DNA from: Microcebus murinus
Taxonomy: Eukaryota > Chordata > Mammalia > Primates > Cheirogaleidae
Reading direction: 5' to 3'
NCBI RefSeq assembly: GCF_040939455.1
Contig: NC_134108.1
Span: 49,785,501-49,849,500 of the forward strand
Length of the DNA stretch: 64,000 nt
In this document: positions 37,673 to 50,790 of the stretch, piece after piece
Position numbering within the stretch: position 1 is the first letter of the stretch
How the letters are laid out: the number at the start of each line of letters is the position of its first letter
Notes under the pieces: model-generated
What the model saw: the letters and a program-made list of their open reading frames with translations, nothing else
What the model was told of the DNA's origin: nothing
The model's database searches: none
Made by a program: the position numbers and the translations under genes

Positions 37673-38524
37673 AAGCTTTGTAGGAAAACTCAACCGAAAG
37701 GGGCAAAATCAAAGCAGTAGAAAGGAAGTCAAAACATCCAGAAGACATTACTATAATAAGCTATCTGACTTACCACCCAAATTTTATATCTACTAATTGT
37801 ACATATAAATTGTGAAAGATCACAAAGTCCAAATTGATTAAATGTCATAAAAATGTCATCTAATGGATGCTAAAAAGTTCACACAACTGAAAATGATGCC
37901 TAAAAAACACTTTAATAAACATCAGGATAAATGGACATGTATCCATATGAAATGCTGACATTTCTGTTAATGATACAGATTTTAGTGAATTTATTTAATA
38001 CGAGTACGTGCTTAGTACTCATAAAAGTATAGTTTATCATCCATGATTCAAATTGTACACTACTGTTAAAGCACTCAGTGACTTAACACAGAAGTCTACA
38101 ATGTGGAGCACATGGCCTACAGGTAGGTATGGGGATCCCATTTCAATCCCGCCTATTTGTGTTGTTGCCCTAATTACAACACCTGAAAAATTCTCCCGCC
38201 TGAGCCTGTCCCTAAGGCTTACTGTGCCACTGCCCTCTTATTATCACATTATATCATCCCTACCTTTCTTCTCCAAGGAGAGGAGTCTCTCTAGGAGCAC
38301 TTCCTCTCCTCCTCACACCCGTCACTTCCTTCAGATTCTGGCTTGAAACCCACTACCTGCAACAAGACTGGCTCTACCCTATTCTGATCACTGCGGTGGT
38401 CCTCTGCATCTGGAAGCAGGTGCACCATTTTAAAAAACAGAACTGTCTCACCCATGGTGCTCTGCTGACTTGAACCATTCTGTTTCACAGATATATATGG
38501 TTTTCTGTTTGAATCTGCCCTTCC

Positions 38525-38630
38525 AAGGAGACTATAAACTCAAAGACCATGGACTTAAGTTTTCTATTCTTTCTGCACTTCAGAGTGATAGAGTTGATAC
38601 ATACAGTGTGGTGTTCAGTAAATATTTAGA
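38525..38630 (+). repeat. L2 3' tail fragment
   Basis: 'AAGGAGACTATAAACTCAAA' to 'GTGTTCAGTAAATATTTAG' follows the layout of the sense L2 end. Confidence 0.45.
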
Positions 38631-41600
38631 AAATAAAAATCTGTAGTTTTATGCTATAGGACCAGCCCAAACCACAATATATTGATCATCTAAGTTTTGT
38701 CTTCTTAAAATGAATATGTACTTCTCAGGGAGAGTTAGTCTATACTTAATTTATTCAAATTAAATATAAAGGAAGGTGCTGTTGGATTTTTTGGTGGGGG
38801 GTAGGGAGATGTTTGGGTTAAGCTAAACCAGGGAGCAAATCCAAACCTGTTTAAAGATTGTCCTGATCCACTTGCTCCTTTCTGAAGTGCTAGCTGTCTT
38901 TGCTGTCACCCGGGACCACCATACCCTGGTATGGCTTAAGTAGGGTTTTTCATCCCCAGGAATGCTTTCTGAGAGGACAGTACAATAAGAAATAAGACAG
39001 TCTCGTCTGGCTTTCTATCATTTCAGTCCAATGCACTTGTGACCAACAAACTGAGCTTTTGGCTTTATTTATAATACCTACCACACACTTTATGTACCTG
39101 GAGATAAAAGCCATTCCAAAAGTCAAAAGCAAATGCTTGGACAGTGTGGCAGCCAAAGGAGTTCTGGTTTCCTTCCCTGGAACTGCTCTGACTGAAGTGG
39201 TGGGTAAAGGCCCAGAGCCTCCTTTCCTAACCCCAATTCCCTCAAGGCCTGGAGCCCCTCTGAGGATCTGCAGGGTTTCCTGGGACTGCATTTGGAAATT
39301 ATTGCTCTACCCACACACTCCTGTATACTCCCCTGCCCCACACATCTCAAAACGCCATATGGAGGTGCAGGGCAGACATATAAGCATGCCTACAACAACA
39401 TCACTGAATATGTGGAAAACAGGGTAAAAAGTTACTGATATTCAAACAACTCTAATTTAACCAGTGCTGACATTTTTATATATTTTATTTTCATTTTTTT
39501 CTTCCAAGTATATTAGTTTCACAAACTTAAAAACATAATTTTCTGTCCTGTTCTAGTGACTTGACAGCAGACATGTGTTTGCTTAACACACTACATTTTG
39601 GTGAATACTCGTCAGGGTTTCAAGATGTTCTTTTTGATAAATGGCTACCTTCTGAAGTATGTCACCAAAATCTGAACATTTTAATTATTCAAGTGAAGAG
39701 AAAAAATTTGTTAATGAGGATAATATTAGATAAAAGGGAAGAAGACCAAAAAGTTAATAGAAAGGAGACAGAAAGGGGGAAGAGGCAAAGTCTAGGGCAA
39801 GAGGAAAGGACACACTGCCCAGCTTGGAAGTGGGGAGAAAAATTCAGGGGGGAAGAGAGACACCAAGGAAATTCTTGGCAGAAACAGTCTTGCAGAACCA
39901 TGACTCTAGAAAAATGAACTATTTCTATCTTTATCAAGAGTCTGGTATATATAATAAACACATACAGGCTTAGCTCACCCAGTATTACTTTCACATATAT
40001 ATATCTCCCATTATTCTGGAGGGAGAACCAAGGGCTAGGTTAAATCTGTACCAAGGCATACGGAAAAGCAGGACCCTGGGACAAAGCCTGCTGCCTGGTT
40101 TCTGGCTCCCTAACTTGTGTTCTAAACTGTGACACTGGACCCAGCAGCACCTTAAGAAACCACTAATTCACATGTTCACATGGAACTCATCAAACTTAAA
40201 GGTCACACTATTTTTTCAAGTGGTGCTAAACAAATAATTAAGGAAGACAAAAATAGTAAACAGGAAAATAACCTCTCAGTTATATATGTGTTTCTTCAAT
40301 ACCTCACTTTATTTTTTGCCAGCTTTGGGGAAAACCTTTATTAAGGGAAGACAGTTGTAAACTAAAATAGAGGACAAAGACAACATGGTAGAACACTGCC
40401 CAACATCCAGGAACCCTCAGGCTGCAGAAGTCTGCATCTCTCCTGGTCCATTCCTGCATGTCAGAAAGACCTCCAGGTCCGTTTATGGGGCTTGCTCCTT
40501 CTCGACAGCTGGGATTAAGTACAGGTCATTCAATGGGACCACCTGGGAGGAAGCCTCAGAGAGCTGGGGGTCCTGAAACCTCTCAAATTCTTCCAGGGAA
40601 TGCAAATGAGGCTGGATGGGCACAGAACATGATATGAGGACAAAAGCTCTAACCAGTGCCTGTTAGTCTGGGTGGTCTTTGCTTCCTGTGGTTTCTCACC
40701 AGGCATATACCAAAGGGAGGTCCCTAATTCTCCAATGCTAATCCTCACAGCTTCCAGAGCACACCCCTAGAGACCTCCACCCTTATTTAAATGAGGAGGC
40801 CACTTCTCAGGATGCAGTGGTGAAGGGCAGTTCTGGCCCAGTCACTTCCTTCCATAGAATCTAGGATACTAGATGCTTAGTCTCCTGCACCCCGTTCCCC
40901 TCAGTTCCATGGGAGTTCAATACTGGGTCTGTTCTATTAACAGAACATTTAACCTGAACATGCACAGGTTGGATTTACCCTTTCCCTCCGCTACCTGAGC
41001 TTGCTATAGCATGTGAAACTGTGATCTCCTGTTGAGAGGTCTAGTGAACAAATATCAAAGTGAACATCTTACATCTGTATTCCCTAAGAGAGCAAATTAA
41101 GAATTTGTGTGTGCATACTGCACAAGCTCACTACCCCCAATATCTATAAATTAACACCTACACATTAAGGAACACACAGAATGGGACCTGGGCTCACAGA
41201 TCACTTCAATCTCCAGAAGCAGGGGGGCAGGCATGGAGGTACTAGTCACGTTTTGGAAGCAGCCCATGAACCTAGCCCTTAGAACAACCCATCTTCTCAC
41301 TCCCCAAACTGAGGGCCTGCATCCCTAGCTGATGGCTGACACAGCTTAATCCTGCTTTGTGTGGGAAGACTCACAAGATTACCACACAGACAACCAATCA
41401 GAAACAGAAATAGCTTTGTTTTTTCCCTGAGAAATTTTATCAAGGGAACCAGTTCTTACATAAAAGCTTTCTAAAAATCTTCCTCTTTCTTGTTGTCTAT
41501 AAACACTCGAGTCATTGTACTTATTAACTCATCCTCCATGCCCTAGCCCAATCCCTCTGATAAAGGCAGTAGGTCAGCATGTTCCAGAAAACACTAATTC

Positions 41601-41839
41601 TGCTGTATAGGGCTGCTTCTAATTCTGACCTCGAGGGCTTCTGTTCCATTTTGCAACTGTAGGAGTGGCCGATTGTTTCACCACCCCAGCTGCAAGGTGA
41701 AACACGCCCACAGGATGTGCCTCTCTAACAGAAGGGAAGGCACCTCTCAGCACCTCAGCCCCTGACATGTCTAAAAACATGCCTTGTCAAAGCATTTTAA
41801 TATAGCATTATAATATGGCATTTTATTCTTTTGTTGGGA
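38631..41839. other. Intron stretch without a recognised gene
   Basis: Unique intron. A purine-rich stretch lies at about 39690-39860. Small open frames on both strands show no known family. Confidence 0.5.
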
Positions 41840-42420
41840 CATACTTTAAACAAACAAAAATTACACAGAATATAACATCCATGTACACACTGTTCAACTT
41901 TGACAAATCTTAGTATTTTTGCCATATTTGCTTCAAATAATTTTTTCGGAGAAATAAACTATTACAGGTATAGGTGAAATGCCCGATGTATCCCCTAATT
42001 CCATTTCTCTTCCACTTTCCTCACAAGTAACCACTATCCTAAACTTATTATTATTTCCACACAACTTTTAATTTTTACTACGAGTGTATATATATATATA
42101 TATATACATAAAAATATATAATATTGTTTGCATGTTTTAAAATTTCACATAAAGGTTATATTATACTGTCTACATTGCTATGTAACTTGCATTTTTTTTT
42201 TTTGCTCAATTTTAAAAGTGCTTTGTCTTATGGAAAATTTCAAACATATAAAAGTAGAAAGAATGTTATAACAAACCCCATGTACTCATCACCCAGCCTG
42301 ATGGCCAATCTTACTTACATCTATTAATATATACAGATTATTATATCTACCCCTTACCTACTCATCTCCCTCCTGGCCTCCAATCACTCTGAAAGAAATC
42401 TCATACACACAAAAAATTTA
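41840..42420 (-). repeat. Old L1M/ME-type 3' UTR fragments with TA microsatellite
   Basis: 'GGAAAATTTCAAACATATAA', 'CATGTACTCATCACCCAGCC' and 'TGATGGCCAATCTTACTTAC' are the antisense of an old L1 3' UTR. A similar diverged block covers 41840-42080. The two are separated by a TA microsatellite (about 42086-42108). Confidence 0.55.
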
Positions 42421-42814
42421 AAGGTCTAATTTCTACTGGAGCTGGCTTGCTTTCTAAAGAGAAGCCAAGGCAGGGGTGGGGCCCACTCCAAATACACAAC
42501 CTCAACCACCCTAGAAATTATAGCTCAAATCATTAGCAGATGGATCCAATAGGGCAAAAAGGAATGCCAGCTGTGGTTAGGCCCAGTGGTCTGAGTATGA
42601 GCTTCTCCTTTCCCAGTGGCTTTGGGGCAGGAAGGAAGTCATCCCTGAACTTTTCCAATGCCCACTACCTTCAAACCCCAGCTCCATCTTATCTCTGAAT
42701 ACTTAAACTGCCCAAATAACATCCTCTTGTCATCTAGAGAGAAAGCCCATCCTCACCTGCCTTTATACACGCAATGCCTGAACTGCATCTCTAAATACAT
42801 TTATACATACACAT

Positions 42815-42995
42815 GTAACAGCAGTTGCTAATGTTTACCAAGTACTTTCTTTGTGCCAGGCAGTTCTTTCATGCCTCATGTTGCACAATTAACTCATTTT
42901 ACAGATGAAAAAACTGTGGCACAGAGGAATTAAATAATTCCCCCAAGGTCAAATAGAAATAAATGAAACCATTTATTGAACCCAGGTGGACTGCC
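42815..42995 (-). repeat. MIR
   Basis: Antisense MIR: 'GTACTTTCTTTGTGCCAGGC', 'CATTTTACAGATGAAAAAAC', 'CCCAAGGTCAAATAG'. Confidence 0.8.
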
Positions 42996-43869
42996 TCCAG
43001 GGCCCATATAACCTTAGCAAAAGGACCAGTTCCAGTGGAATATAAAGAAGCCATATACTTGTTTGACAATCAAACTCCACTAGCACGTAAGTAATAAAAG
43101 TCTGAGTAACTGAGCCGGACTGAAGGCTGTCTGTGGACTGCTATGTGCAGTTGGTTCTCAGTTCTATGACATTCAACTTTTCCTTTTAAGAGGTCATGAT
43201 CTAATTGACTTCTGTGTAAGAAAAGTAAAAAATAGTACAAAGGTAAACAAAAGCCATTCATTAGTCCAGTTTCTCCCCTCAACTTTGCCCTCAACAGCCA
43301 CTTACAACAGGGAACCGAAAAAGAGTAGATCATGCTCCCCAATGTCTGAAAACACATGACCTTCCTTCATCTTCAGAATGTGGTATTGCCATATCAAAGA
43401 GCTCTTTGTACTGCACAAAAGGGGGCAGAATTATAATGGCCTAAGTATTTGACCTTCATGCAGTAAATGCATCAAAGCTTGGTCCTCTAACAATTTTTGG
43501 TCATTTATAATAGAAAATTTTAAGGAAGAAATGTCATTTTTCTTTCAAGAACAAAATCCAGAATTTTACTCAGCAGCTTTTTAGGTTGCACATATCTTAA
43601 ATGCTATATTCTTTTCAATTTTTTCCACCCTATCCCTCACCCCCGTCAATGAAGAGCTGTATATTCTTTATAATAAACACTATATCATCTTTAAAAAAAA
43701 GAACAGAGGATAAGATAAATCCTTCTCTTCTATTTGCCAAGTCAAACTCTTTTTCTCTCTCTCTAGTGCACGAGCCAAGATTCCTTATCCAAGGCGGACT
43801 AAGGATTTTTCATTGTGATCACACTGTTTACTTGCAATTTCTAAACAAGAATAAACACTACTGCCTCAA

Positions 43870-43965
43870 TGTCTCATTTTATTTATTCAATCAGTATTTA
43901 TTGAGCCCTGGGTATCCAGCACTGTGCCAAATGCTGAAATACAACAGTGAACAAAATACTCCTCA
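43870..43965 (-). repeat. L2 3' tail fragment
   Basis: 'AATCAGTATTTATTGAGCCC' then 'CAGCACTGTGCCAAATGCTG' and 'AACAGTGAACAAAATACTCC' are the antisense L2 end. Confidence 0.65.
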
Positions 43966-44959
43966 GAGTACCTTGAACATTTTGAATATAGCATCCCTTC
44001 TTCTGCTTAAATTCCTGGATTTACAAACCCTCAAAAAGACACCTTCTGGCTGAAATTTTACTTTCTTACAGGAAAGGAAAATTTACAAGTGGTGGCCATT
44101 GGGTAGAGAAGAGACAAAGACTATAAATGTGTTAACATACTATTTCATGTTTTTAGAATAGTTTTATGAAGCACACATAAGCCATTTAAAGCACAGCTTC
44201 ATTCTCAGTAAAGTGTAAACCTCTCCTTATACTCCACCAAAAGAAGAAAAAAAAAATTACTAAATACCATGATAAAGTTGAAGTTTTTACACTGTACTCT
44301 GTTTTCTGTGCTCTACATTTACATGGGTCAGGCAGGATGACCAGGAGACACAGAGATGGTTGACACCAGGGCTGGTTGACATCAGTAGATCACCAACTCA
44401 AACGTGGTGCCAGCTTTCTCCCTTGCATGAACTTCACATGCCTTTAGTACATGTCACTGATAAGCTAAGGGAAGCTATTGGGATTTCTGCAGGTCCTGAC
44501 CCAGGTGCACGAAAAGGCATCTGCAGCCGTGTTATGGTACCTCAAATGCACATTCACTGGTGACCTCTCCTGTTCCCCAGCTGCACGCTACTTATCCTCT
44601 GTCATACTGCTGGTCATAGTCTGCTTTCAAAAGGAAATTTAAGGCAGCTGGGACTACACTCTATTCATCTTTGCAGTCCCCATAGAGACTAGCACCATGT
44701 CCAAACCAAACTTGGTGCTAATATTTTTTATTTTTATTTAAATTAACAAGGCTTTCCTTTGTGTGATACAATGTGAAATACACAGCATTACCCAGCTAAA
44801 AAGATTGAACCTGAATCTAATCAACCCTCTAGAGTTAATTTCCAGTTTCAGGAAATTCAGGTGACAGAGGAACAAGATGATACCAAAAGAAAACAGATAT
44901 ATCCAGAATGTGGGACATTCTGCAGGACAACTGACCCAGTTTCTACAACAGCATGGACA

Positions 44960-45390
44960 AGGGGGTAGGGAAGGGAGTTGGGAACTGCTCTTGATTCAAA
45001 GAGATACAACATCCAAATGCCATGTGTGGACCTTATTTGAATACTGAGTCTAACAAAACAACCATAAAAGGATATTTATTTTGCATCATTGAGAATTTTT
45101 TAAAATTATAAACTAGGCATTAGATGATACCAACAAAATATGGTAACTATAGTTAGGTGTGAAAATGTAAGAATATGTTCATGTTTTTCCAAGGTGCACA
45201 CTAACATATACAGACATGAGATAACTGAGGCCTAGGATTTGCTTTAAAAAAATCCTGGGTGGGGGAGGGGGAAGAAAGAGGAAAAAAGGGGGGAGACAGA
45301 TTAAGCAAACAAAGTAAAATCTTGATAACTATTGACTATATACCCCATACTTTTGAATATGTTCAAGTTTTTTCATAACTTTTAAATTAC
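44960..45390 (+). repeat. Old L1M/ME-type 3' UTR
   Basis: 'GGCATTAGATGATACCAACA', 'GTTAGGTGTGAAAATGTAAG', 'GGATTTGCTTTAAAAAAATC', 'GGGTGGGGGAGGGGG' and 'TTTTGAATATGTTCAAG' follow the same old L1 3' UTR that appears antisense at 42220-42420. Confidence 0.6.
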
Positions 45391-45939
45391 GGAAGCTCAA
45401 AAGCAGTAACTTAAAAATATTTATGCACAAACTAAGTAAATATTTTCAAACCACTCTGACCACATTCTCATAACTTATCAGTGAAGTAGCTCAAATCGGT
45501 AAACTGTTCATAGATGCTCATGCCTGAGATTTTAAGGAGAGAGAAAGGGGGTGCACACAGGCACACACGAGTCAGCTCTCTCACAAGCGGACAGTCAGTA
45601 CCTGAGGGGTCATGCTCCTGAAACACACCTAGAAATGAGACAACATTCATTTCTGAGCCAGTTCATTTGATAAACAATAAAATCAAGCTTTCTTTTCTGA
45701 TTACCTCTACTAAATATTTTTTTACAAGGACAAAACATTTTCCATACTGTCAGATGAATCGTAAACAGTAATTCTATCAGCAGTACCATCCATCCTTAAG
45801 AAGCCCTCTACCAGGCCCCTTGAGACAACTCTGGAACAGAAATGCTGGTAAGAACAAAGCAGAAGAAACTTAGGCAGGACAAGAGGCTGTCAGGAGGGAC
45901 TTTGTTGTCAGCACAGCACTGTACTTTCCACAGGTTATT

Positions 45940-46115
45940 TTATTTCTTATTGAAGGAGCTTAAAGACAAAATGTAACTTCATTCACTTTAAAAACAAAAA
46001 CAAAAAAACAAAATCTAAGAAAACCACAGGAAAAGGCTGGCTCTTCACTTATTTAATGTCTTTTGTCAGGAAAAAAAAAATGTTTTCAAAGATTACAGAA
46101 TAATCATTTAGAAAG
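45940..46115 (+). repeat. Unnamed repeat, copy A
   Basis: This diverged segment matches one at 47885-48055. Both carry a GCTTAAAGACAA core and, further on, GTCAG followed by an A-run, then AAAGATTA and AATAAT. It may be a local direct duplication or two copies of an old repeat. Confidence 0.5.
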
Positions 46116-47254
46116 TAGAACAATCTTGGACTAGCATTATCCTGTCTCCACACAAATGAACCCATGGCCCTCTCCTTGCCCTCCTCCTCCTTCCACCCCC
46201 AAGAAAATAAAACCCCAAACGACACATGGATTGAGGGAGTAGGCAATCGTAGACAAGAGGTGGAAATGACCAAATGTATGAGTCAGGGGCCTAAAAGAGT
46301 AATACTTCACTTATCTGGAGGCAGTTTGATGACCCAAACCGTCCAGAACACAAGGCCAGCATTTTCCACACTGTAAGGGTCCAGATCGTTGTGCAGAATT
46401 CACACTTAACTCAGCAAGCAGTGCAGGATGGGGTCTGTCCACTACAGCCACTAAAGCCCCAGGTGCCCAGCGCATAAAGCACACTCAAATGAGTATGAAT
46501 AAATGTACCCGCACCCTAACTACGTCAATATCCTGTCTTCTGAAAACCAGATGATTTAGAAAATACTGATGGTACATGATGATAAACTAAATTCCAGACT
46601 TAGTTTAAGAAAGCAGCATAATTGAATATATTTTAGAAAGACTACTATAAAAATGTCTAAAATAAATGGTTTGAACATTAACATATGTTAAAATATAGAA
46701 AACTCTCTGTCCAATGAAAAGCAATAAAGGAACTCAAAGCCCAAGATTATTTTTTGCATTTTAATCAATTAACAAACAGCCTTTCTGTAACGACTCACTG
46801 AGAAGGAATGCAATGGCCCTCAGTGGCCAGGGGAGAGAAGAAAGAGGAGCAGAATATGAGAAGTCTAATACTTTTTTAATTCTTTCCTTAAAAAAATTTT
46901 TTTTTAAATATTTAAAGTGAAACAGGTTACAAAGAGTTACAGAGATACGGCAAGACTTATGCATGAGTTGATACAACTTAGAGAAAGGAAGTAGACATGC
47001 AGAACTTGCTGACCCAACAAAGATAGGCCTTAGTCACAAGATCAGAAGAAATTAACATAAAAGGATAGGCAAAGCCCCCTTCTACTATTTCCTCCCACCT
47101 CAAAGCACAAAAGTTCAGATGATCCCTTGAGACACAAACGCCCAACAAGCCTTGCTCAATTACATTTCCAGTGTTACTGTGAATACCCAAAATGTTCAAA
47201 TTCCCTTGAAAGTCTCACAGCCACAAGGCATCCCTCAGGCACTTTGCCCCACCT

Positions 47255-47600
47255 CATTCCCCATGCCCCAGTCTAATGTATTTAATTCTCTTTTTCCCCA
47301 TTTACCCACCTCTACCCTATCATCTCAACGTCATCTCTGGCTATTCCTACCTAATACCTTCTCTGTCCTCTCAGGTTTGTTTCTTCTTCCCTGTTTTCAT
47401 CATTCTGCCATCTTTCTCCTTTTCTCTTCCAACCTGCTCTCCCCGTTCCCCATCTTCCTTGTACTCTCCCATTCATTCCATTCTCAATCTCTATTCTACA
47501 GTCGTTCCCACTCTGACTTGTATCCCCCAAAACTTTCCCTACCCACTCCTCCTTCCCCACCCATTCTATACCTAGAAACCTCTTTCCCTGAAGCCACTTG
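47255..47600. repeat. Long pyrimidine-rich tract (purine-rich on FOXO3 sense strand)
   Basis: About 340 bp dominated by C and T on the plus strand, with no simple unit. The 162-codon frame through it is a by-product of this composition (Ser/Leu/Pro/Phe-rich). Confidence 0.6.
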
Positions 47601-47884
47601 TAGTCTACAACCAAACCAAAACCAGGAAGGGCCAACATAGTTTAGACCAATACAGTAGAAAAGAACTGGTCATGTTAAAAAAAATACTTTAAGACCTTCA
47701 TGGATGACCTGGAAACCGTAAAGAGGCTCCCAAAGCTTCAAGTGGGCTTGTTCTATTTCAGGTCCGAAGTGCAGAATTTATATAACCAAGCAAATACATC
47801 TCAGTCAATTTCCTGGTCTTTCTTTCTAATCTTTTTATCATGGGTTCACCATCAGGGCCACAGGGATTTATGGATAAAAAAGAT

Positions 47885-48055
47885 CTTTCACTGGCTTTTT
47901 ATCTAAATTCCTATCAAAGGTGCTTAAAGACAAGTGCTACTTTATTCATAAAAAACCTGAGAAAACAACATAAAAAGTAGATACCTCTCTTAATGACTCC
48001 TGTCAGAAAAAAAGTTTTTCTTTAAAGAAAAAAGATTATAAAATAATACTGGTGA
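47885..48055 (+). repeat. Unnamed repeat, copy B
   Basis: Partner of the segment at 45940-46115, in the same orientation about 1.9 kb away. Confidence 0.5.
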
Positions 48056-48579
48056 AAGATTTTACTATGAAGCAAAAATATTAACTAAATCTTCTATCTT
48101 CTCCTAATCCCTTCTAATAATGTATTTTTAGATAATATTTAGATATATTTTTAGATAAAAAGATAGTATATAATGTTATCATCCTTTGATTTTACAATTC
48201 CAACAAAGTACAACATGCTGTTTAAGACAGTAAAAGGAAAGAAATAAACAAAAAACTTCCCCTACACTGACACCCCAAACTACCAGACCTCTCCCTACTT
48301 CTTGCACTACCCCACTCAAATGCCCAACAACTCAGATCTTAAGAGTTCCCCAGGAAGAAGGCACCAGAAAATTACACAACCCTTTTTCTTAACCTTACTT
48401 GCCTTTCCTACAAAACTGAACTGGCAGGTCTCAGAAGGGTCCTATATAATCCAGAAGGCAACTTTCACCTCTCGCCCTTGAGAATGCTGCCTGCTTCCTC
48501 CCCTACCCACCCTCTGGATTGTTGCTAGCAAGTACTACCACCACCAAGAATGATAGATGATATGCACAACTTCAACTTC

Positions 48580-48730
48580 ATCCTCACCTGGATGTTCCCT
48601 GTGAAAAATGGGGGCAGAGAGAGGTTACACAACTTGCTCAAGGTCCCCATAGCGAATAAGCCAAGATGTTCACACTGGAACCCAGATGGGTCAGATTCTA
48701 AAGCCCAAACTCTTAACTGCAGCATGACCT
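48580..48730 (-). repeat. MIR
   Basis: Antisense MIR: 'GAGAGAGGTTACACAACTTG', 'CTCAAGGTCCCCATAGCGAA', 'AACTCTTAACTGCAGCATGA'. Confidence 0.75.
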
Positions 48731-49549
48731 TAGGCAAAAAAGACCCTCCATGCCTTCATCTCAACTCCAGAAGTTCAAAGAGCCCTACAGCTCAGAAGAC
48801 CACCAGCACTTATTGTGTAGAAGAAAACTTTCCACCTACCCAAGGTTCTTCCCACCTTTTGTCTTTGGCTGTCAGTGCCTAGCCGGGGAGGAAGGAAGTT
48901 TCTTCCCCATGCCATCCCAGGGTAGAGTTCTGTTCCACTTATTCCTAATTATAACTGGCTGTGGTGTGGGTTTCGATTTTTCAACACCACTCAACCTGCT
49001 TAGAACTTGGATGAAACCTCCTTCCTCCTACCACCTGTCTCTACTTCATGTCCTGGATGCAGCAAATGGACCTGGAGAAGAGGCATGCACCAAGCAAAAA
49101 ACCTCAATGATGAGATACCACTCTTCCTTCCCACCTTCCCCAGAGCCCTGAGTAACATTCCTTGCAAATAACCAGCAAAATGTCCCATCCCTGCTAGTTC
49201 TCCTCTTGTGTGGGAGAAAAAGATTTTTTAAATGGGTTACTGTGGATTAGCTATTAGAAAGCCCCTGCTGAGCTCTTGCTTTATGTTAGTTAATACTTAA
49301 ATATGCACAGCCAGAGACAAGCTCATACAGGAGTTTGGGAGGAGAGAAGAGTACACAGAGGTAATTTTGTCATTTTTCTTGGCATAGAAGCAGCCTGTTA
49401 ACAAATGCATATTTCGTTTGAACAGTGGATTCTGAAACCAAAAGCAAAAATAGATGACTAAAATACGTCATATCTTCCCATATATCTGCGGAGGGAAAAC
49501 CAAACAAACTCACATCAAGGGGCAAGTATCAAATAACCAGAATGAAAAT

Positions 49550-49670
49550 GTTACTGGTTATTGAGCACTTGGTCTCTGCCAGGCTCTTTGTTAGATGCTT
49601 TTATGGACATTATTTCACTCAACCTTCACAATACTATGAAGTTCTTATCATAAAGAGGAATATGATGATT
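49550..49670 (-). repeat. MIR, first of a tandem pair
   Basis: 'TTACTGGTTATTGAGCACTT', 'TGCCAGGCTCTTTGTTAGAT', 'CACTCAACCTTCACAATACT' are the antisense MIR 3' half. Confidence 0.75.
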
Positions 49671-49689
49671 AGGGACTCTACCTCCAAAG

Positions 49690-49930
49690 TAATAATCATA
49701 TAGCACCTACTATGTGCCAAACTGTTCTAAGCACTTTTAAAAAAGGCCTATATTTTCTACTTTAATCCTCATAACAGCTCTATGAGACAGGTGATACTCT
49801 TAACAGATGAGCAGACTGAGGGAAAGTGTCCTTAAGTCACCTGCACAATGTCACACAGCTGATAAGCAGAAAAGTTAAGGATTTAAACCAAAGCATGGTG
49901 CACTCTTAGCCACTGAGCTACAGTGCAAAT
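49690..49930 (-). repeat. MIR, second of a tandem pair, near full length
   Basis: 'AGCACCTACTATGTGCCAAA', 'AATCCTCATAACAGCTCTAT', 'AATGTCACACAGCTGATAAG' and the end 'GAGCTACAGTGC' cover almost the whole antisense MIR. Confidence 0.85.
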
Positions 49931-50584
49931 TTAAAACCTGGGTTTTTATTTCTTTTATTTTATCATGGTTTTGGGGATTTTTTGTTGTTATTTCTTCAAC
50001 AAGCCTGTAGGACGGGGATCACTTTTCATACCCGACTCAGCCATCAGTACTGTAAACCAGCCAGGCAGCGGCATCAGTAAATAACTTGAGTCTGGGGCTA
50101 TGCATGGAGGGCTCTGACTGCTGGGGGCTTCTCACTCCCAGTTCCACTGTCCTGTCTGGGCCTCCAGCCCCTCCCACCTCAGGGCCCCAAGAGCGCCCTG
50201 ACCAGCCTGCATGTGTACATTCTGAGGATATGTGAAGGCAGACTGGGACAGTCTGGAAATGGTCTAACATAAAGATCAGATTCCTTTATTTCCTGTTTCC
50301 AAACTACTGGAGGGCAAACTCACAGCAACAGGCCTGCCAGCTTGCTCCAACGCCTATCCAGTGTCCAAGAAAGCTAGAAGCCCTGCCTCCTGTTAGACTC
50401 AGGAGTAGCTCAGAAGCCACCATCAGCCAGCACGTCAGCATGCAAGGGGCATCTACAATCATCCCCGCTCTAAGAACCCACCCTATGGTCTGACACTCAA
50501 GACCCTCTTCCAGGCTCCAGATCTGTTATCCTACCTTCCCACTACATACCCTTACCTGGGGTTTCCACAGCTAGGTCATTTACT

Positions 50585-50790
50585 ATTTATTTGTGAAATA
50601 TTTAGTGAGTACATACCATACACCAGGCTCTCTGTCAGGCACTGGATATACAGGATGAACTCGAGACATGCAGTCCCTGCCATTATGAAGCTCATCCATC
50701 CTTCTTCACCTAAAGAAATTCTCGTCGTCCCTCATGGCTCAGCTCACACACCACCTCCTCCTATGTGAAACCTTGGAGATAACCCCTCGT
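50585..50790. repeat. L2 fragments in opposite orientations
   Basis: 50585-50700 is the antisense L2 tail ('ACACCAGGCTCTCTGTCAGG', 'CAGTCCCTGCCATTATGAAG'). 50725-50790 ('CATGGCTCAGCTCACACACC') resembles sense L2. Confidence 0.55.

Noticed and set aside
45253..45297. G-quadruplex in the old L1 tail
   Set aside because: G-runs are present but one loop would be very long; weak prediction only.
47152..47640. 162-codon plus-strand frame
   Set aside because: Product of the pyrimidine-rich tract (Ser/Pro/Leu/Phe bias); no domain.
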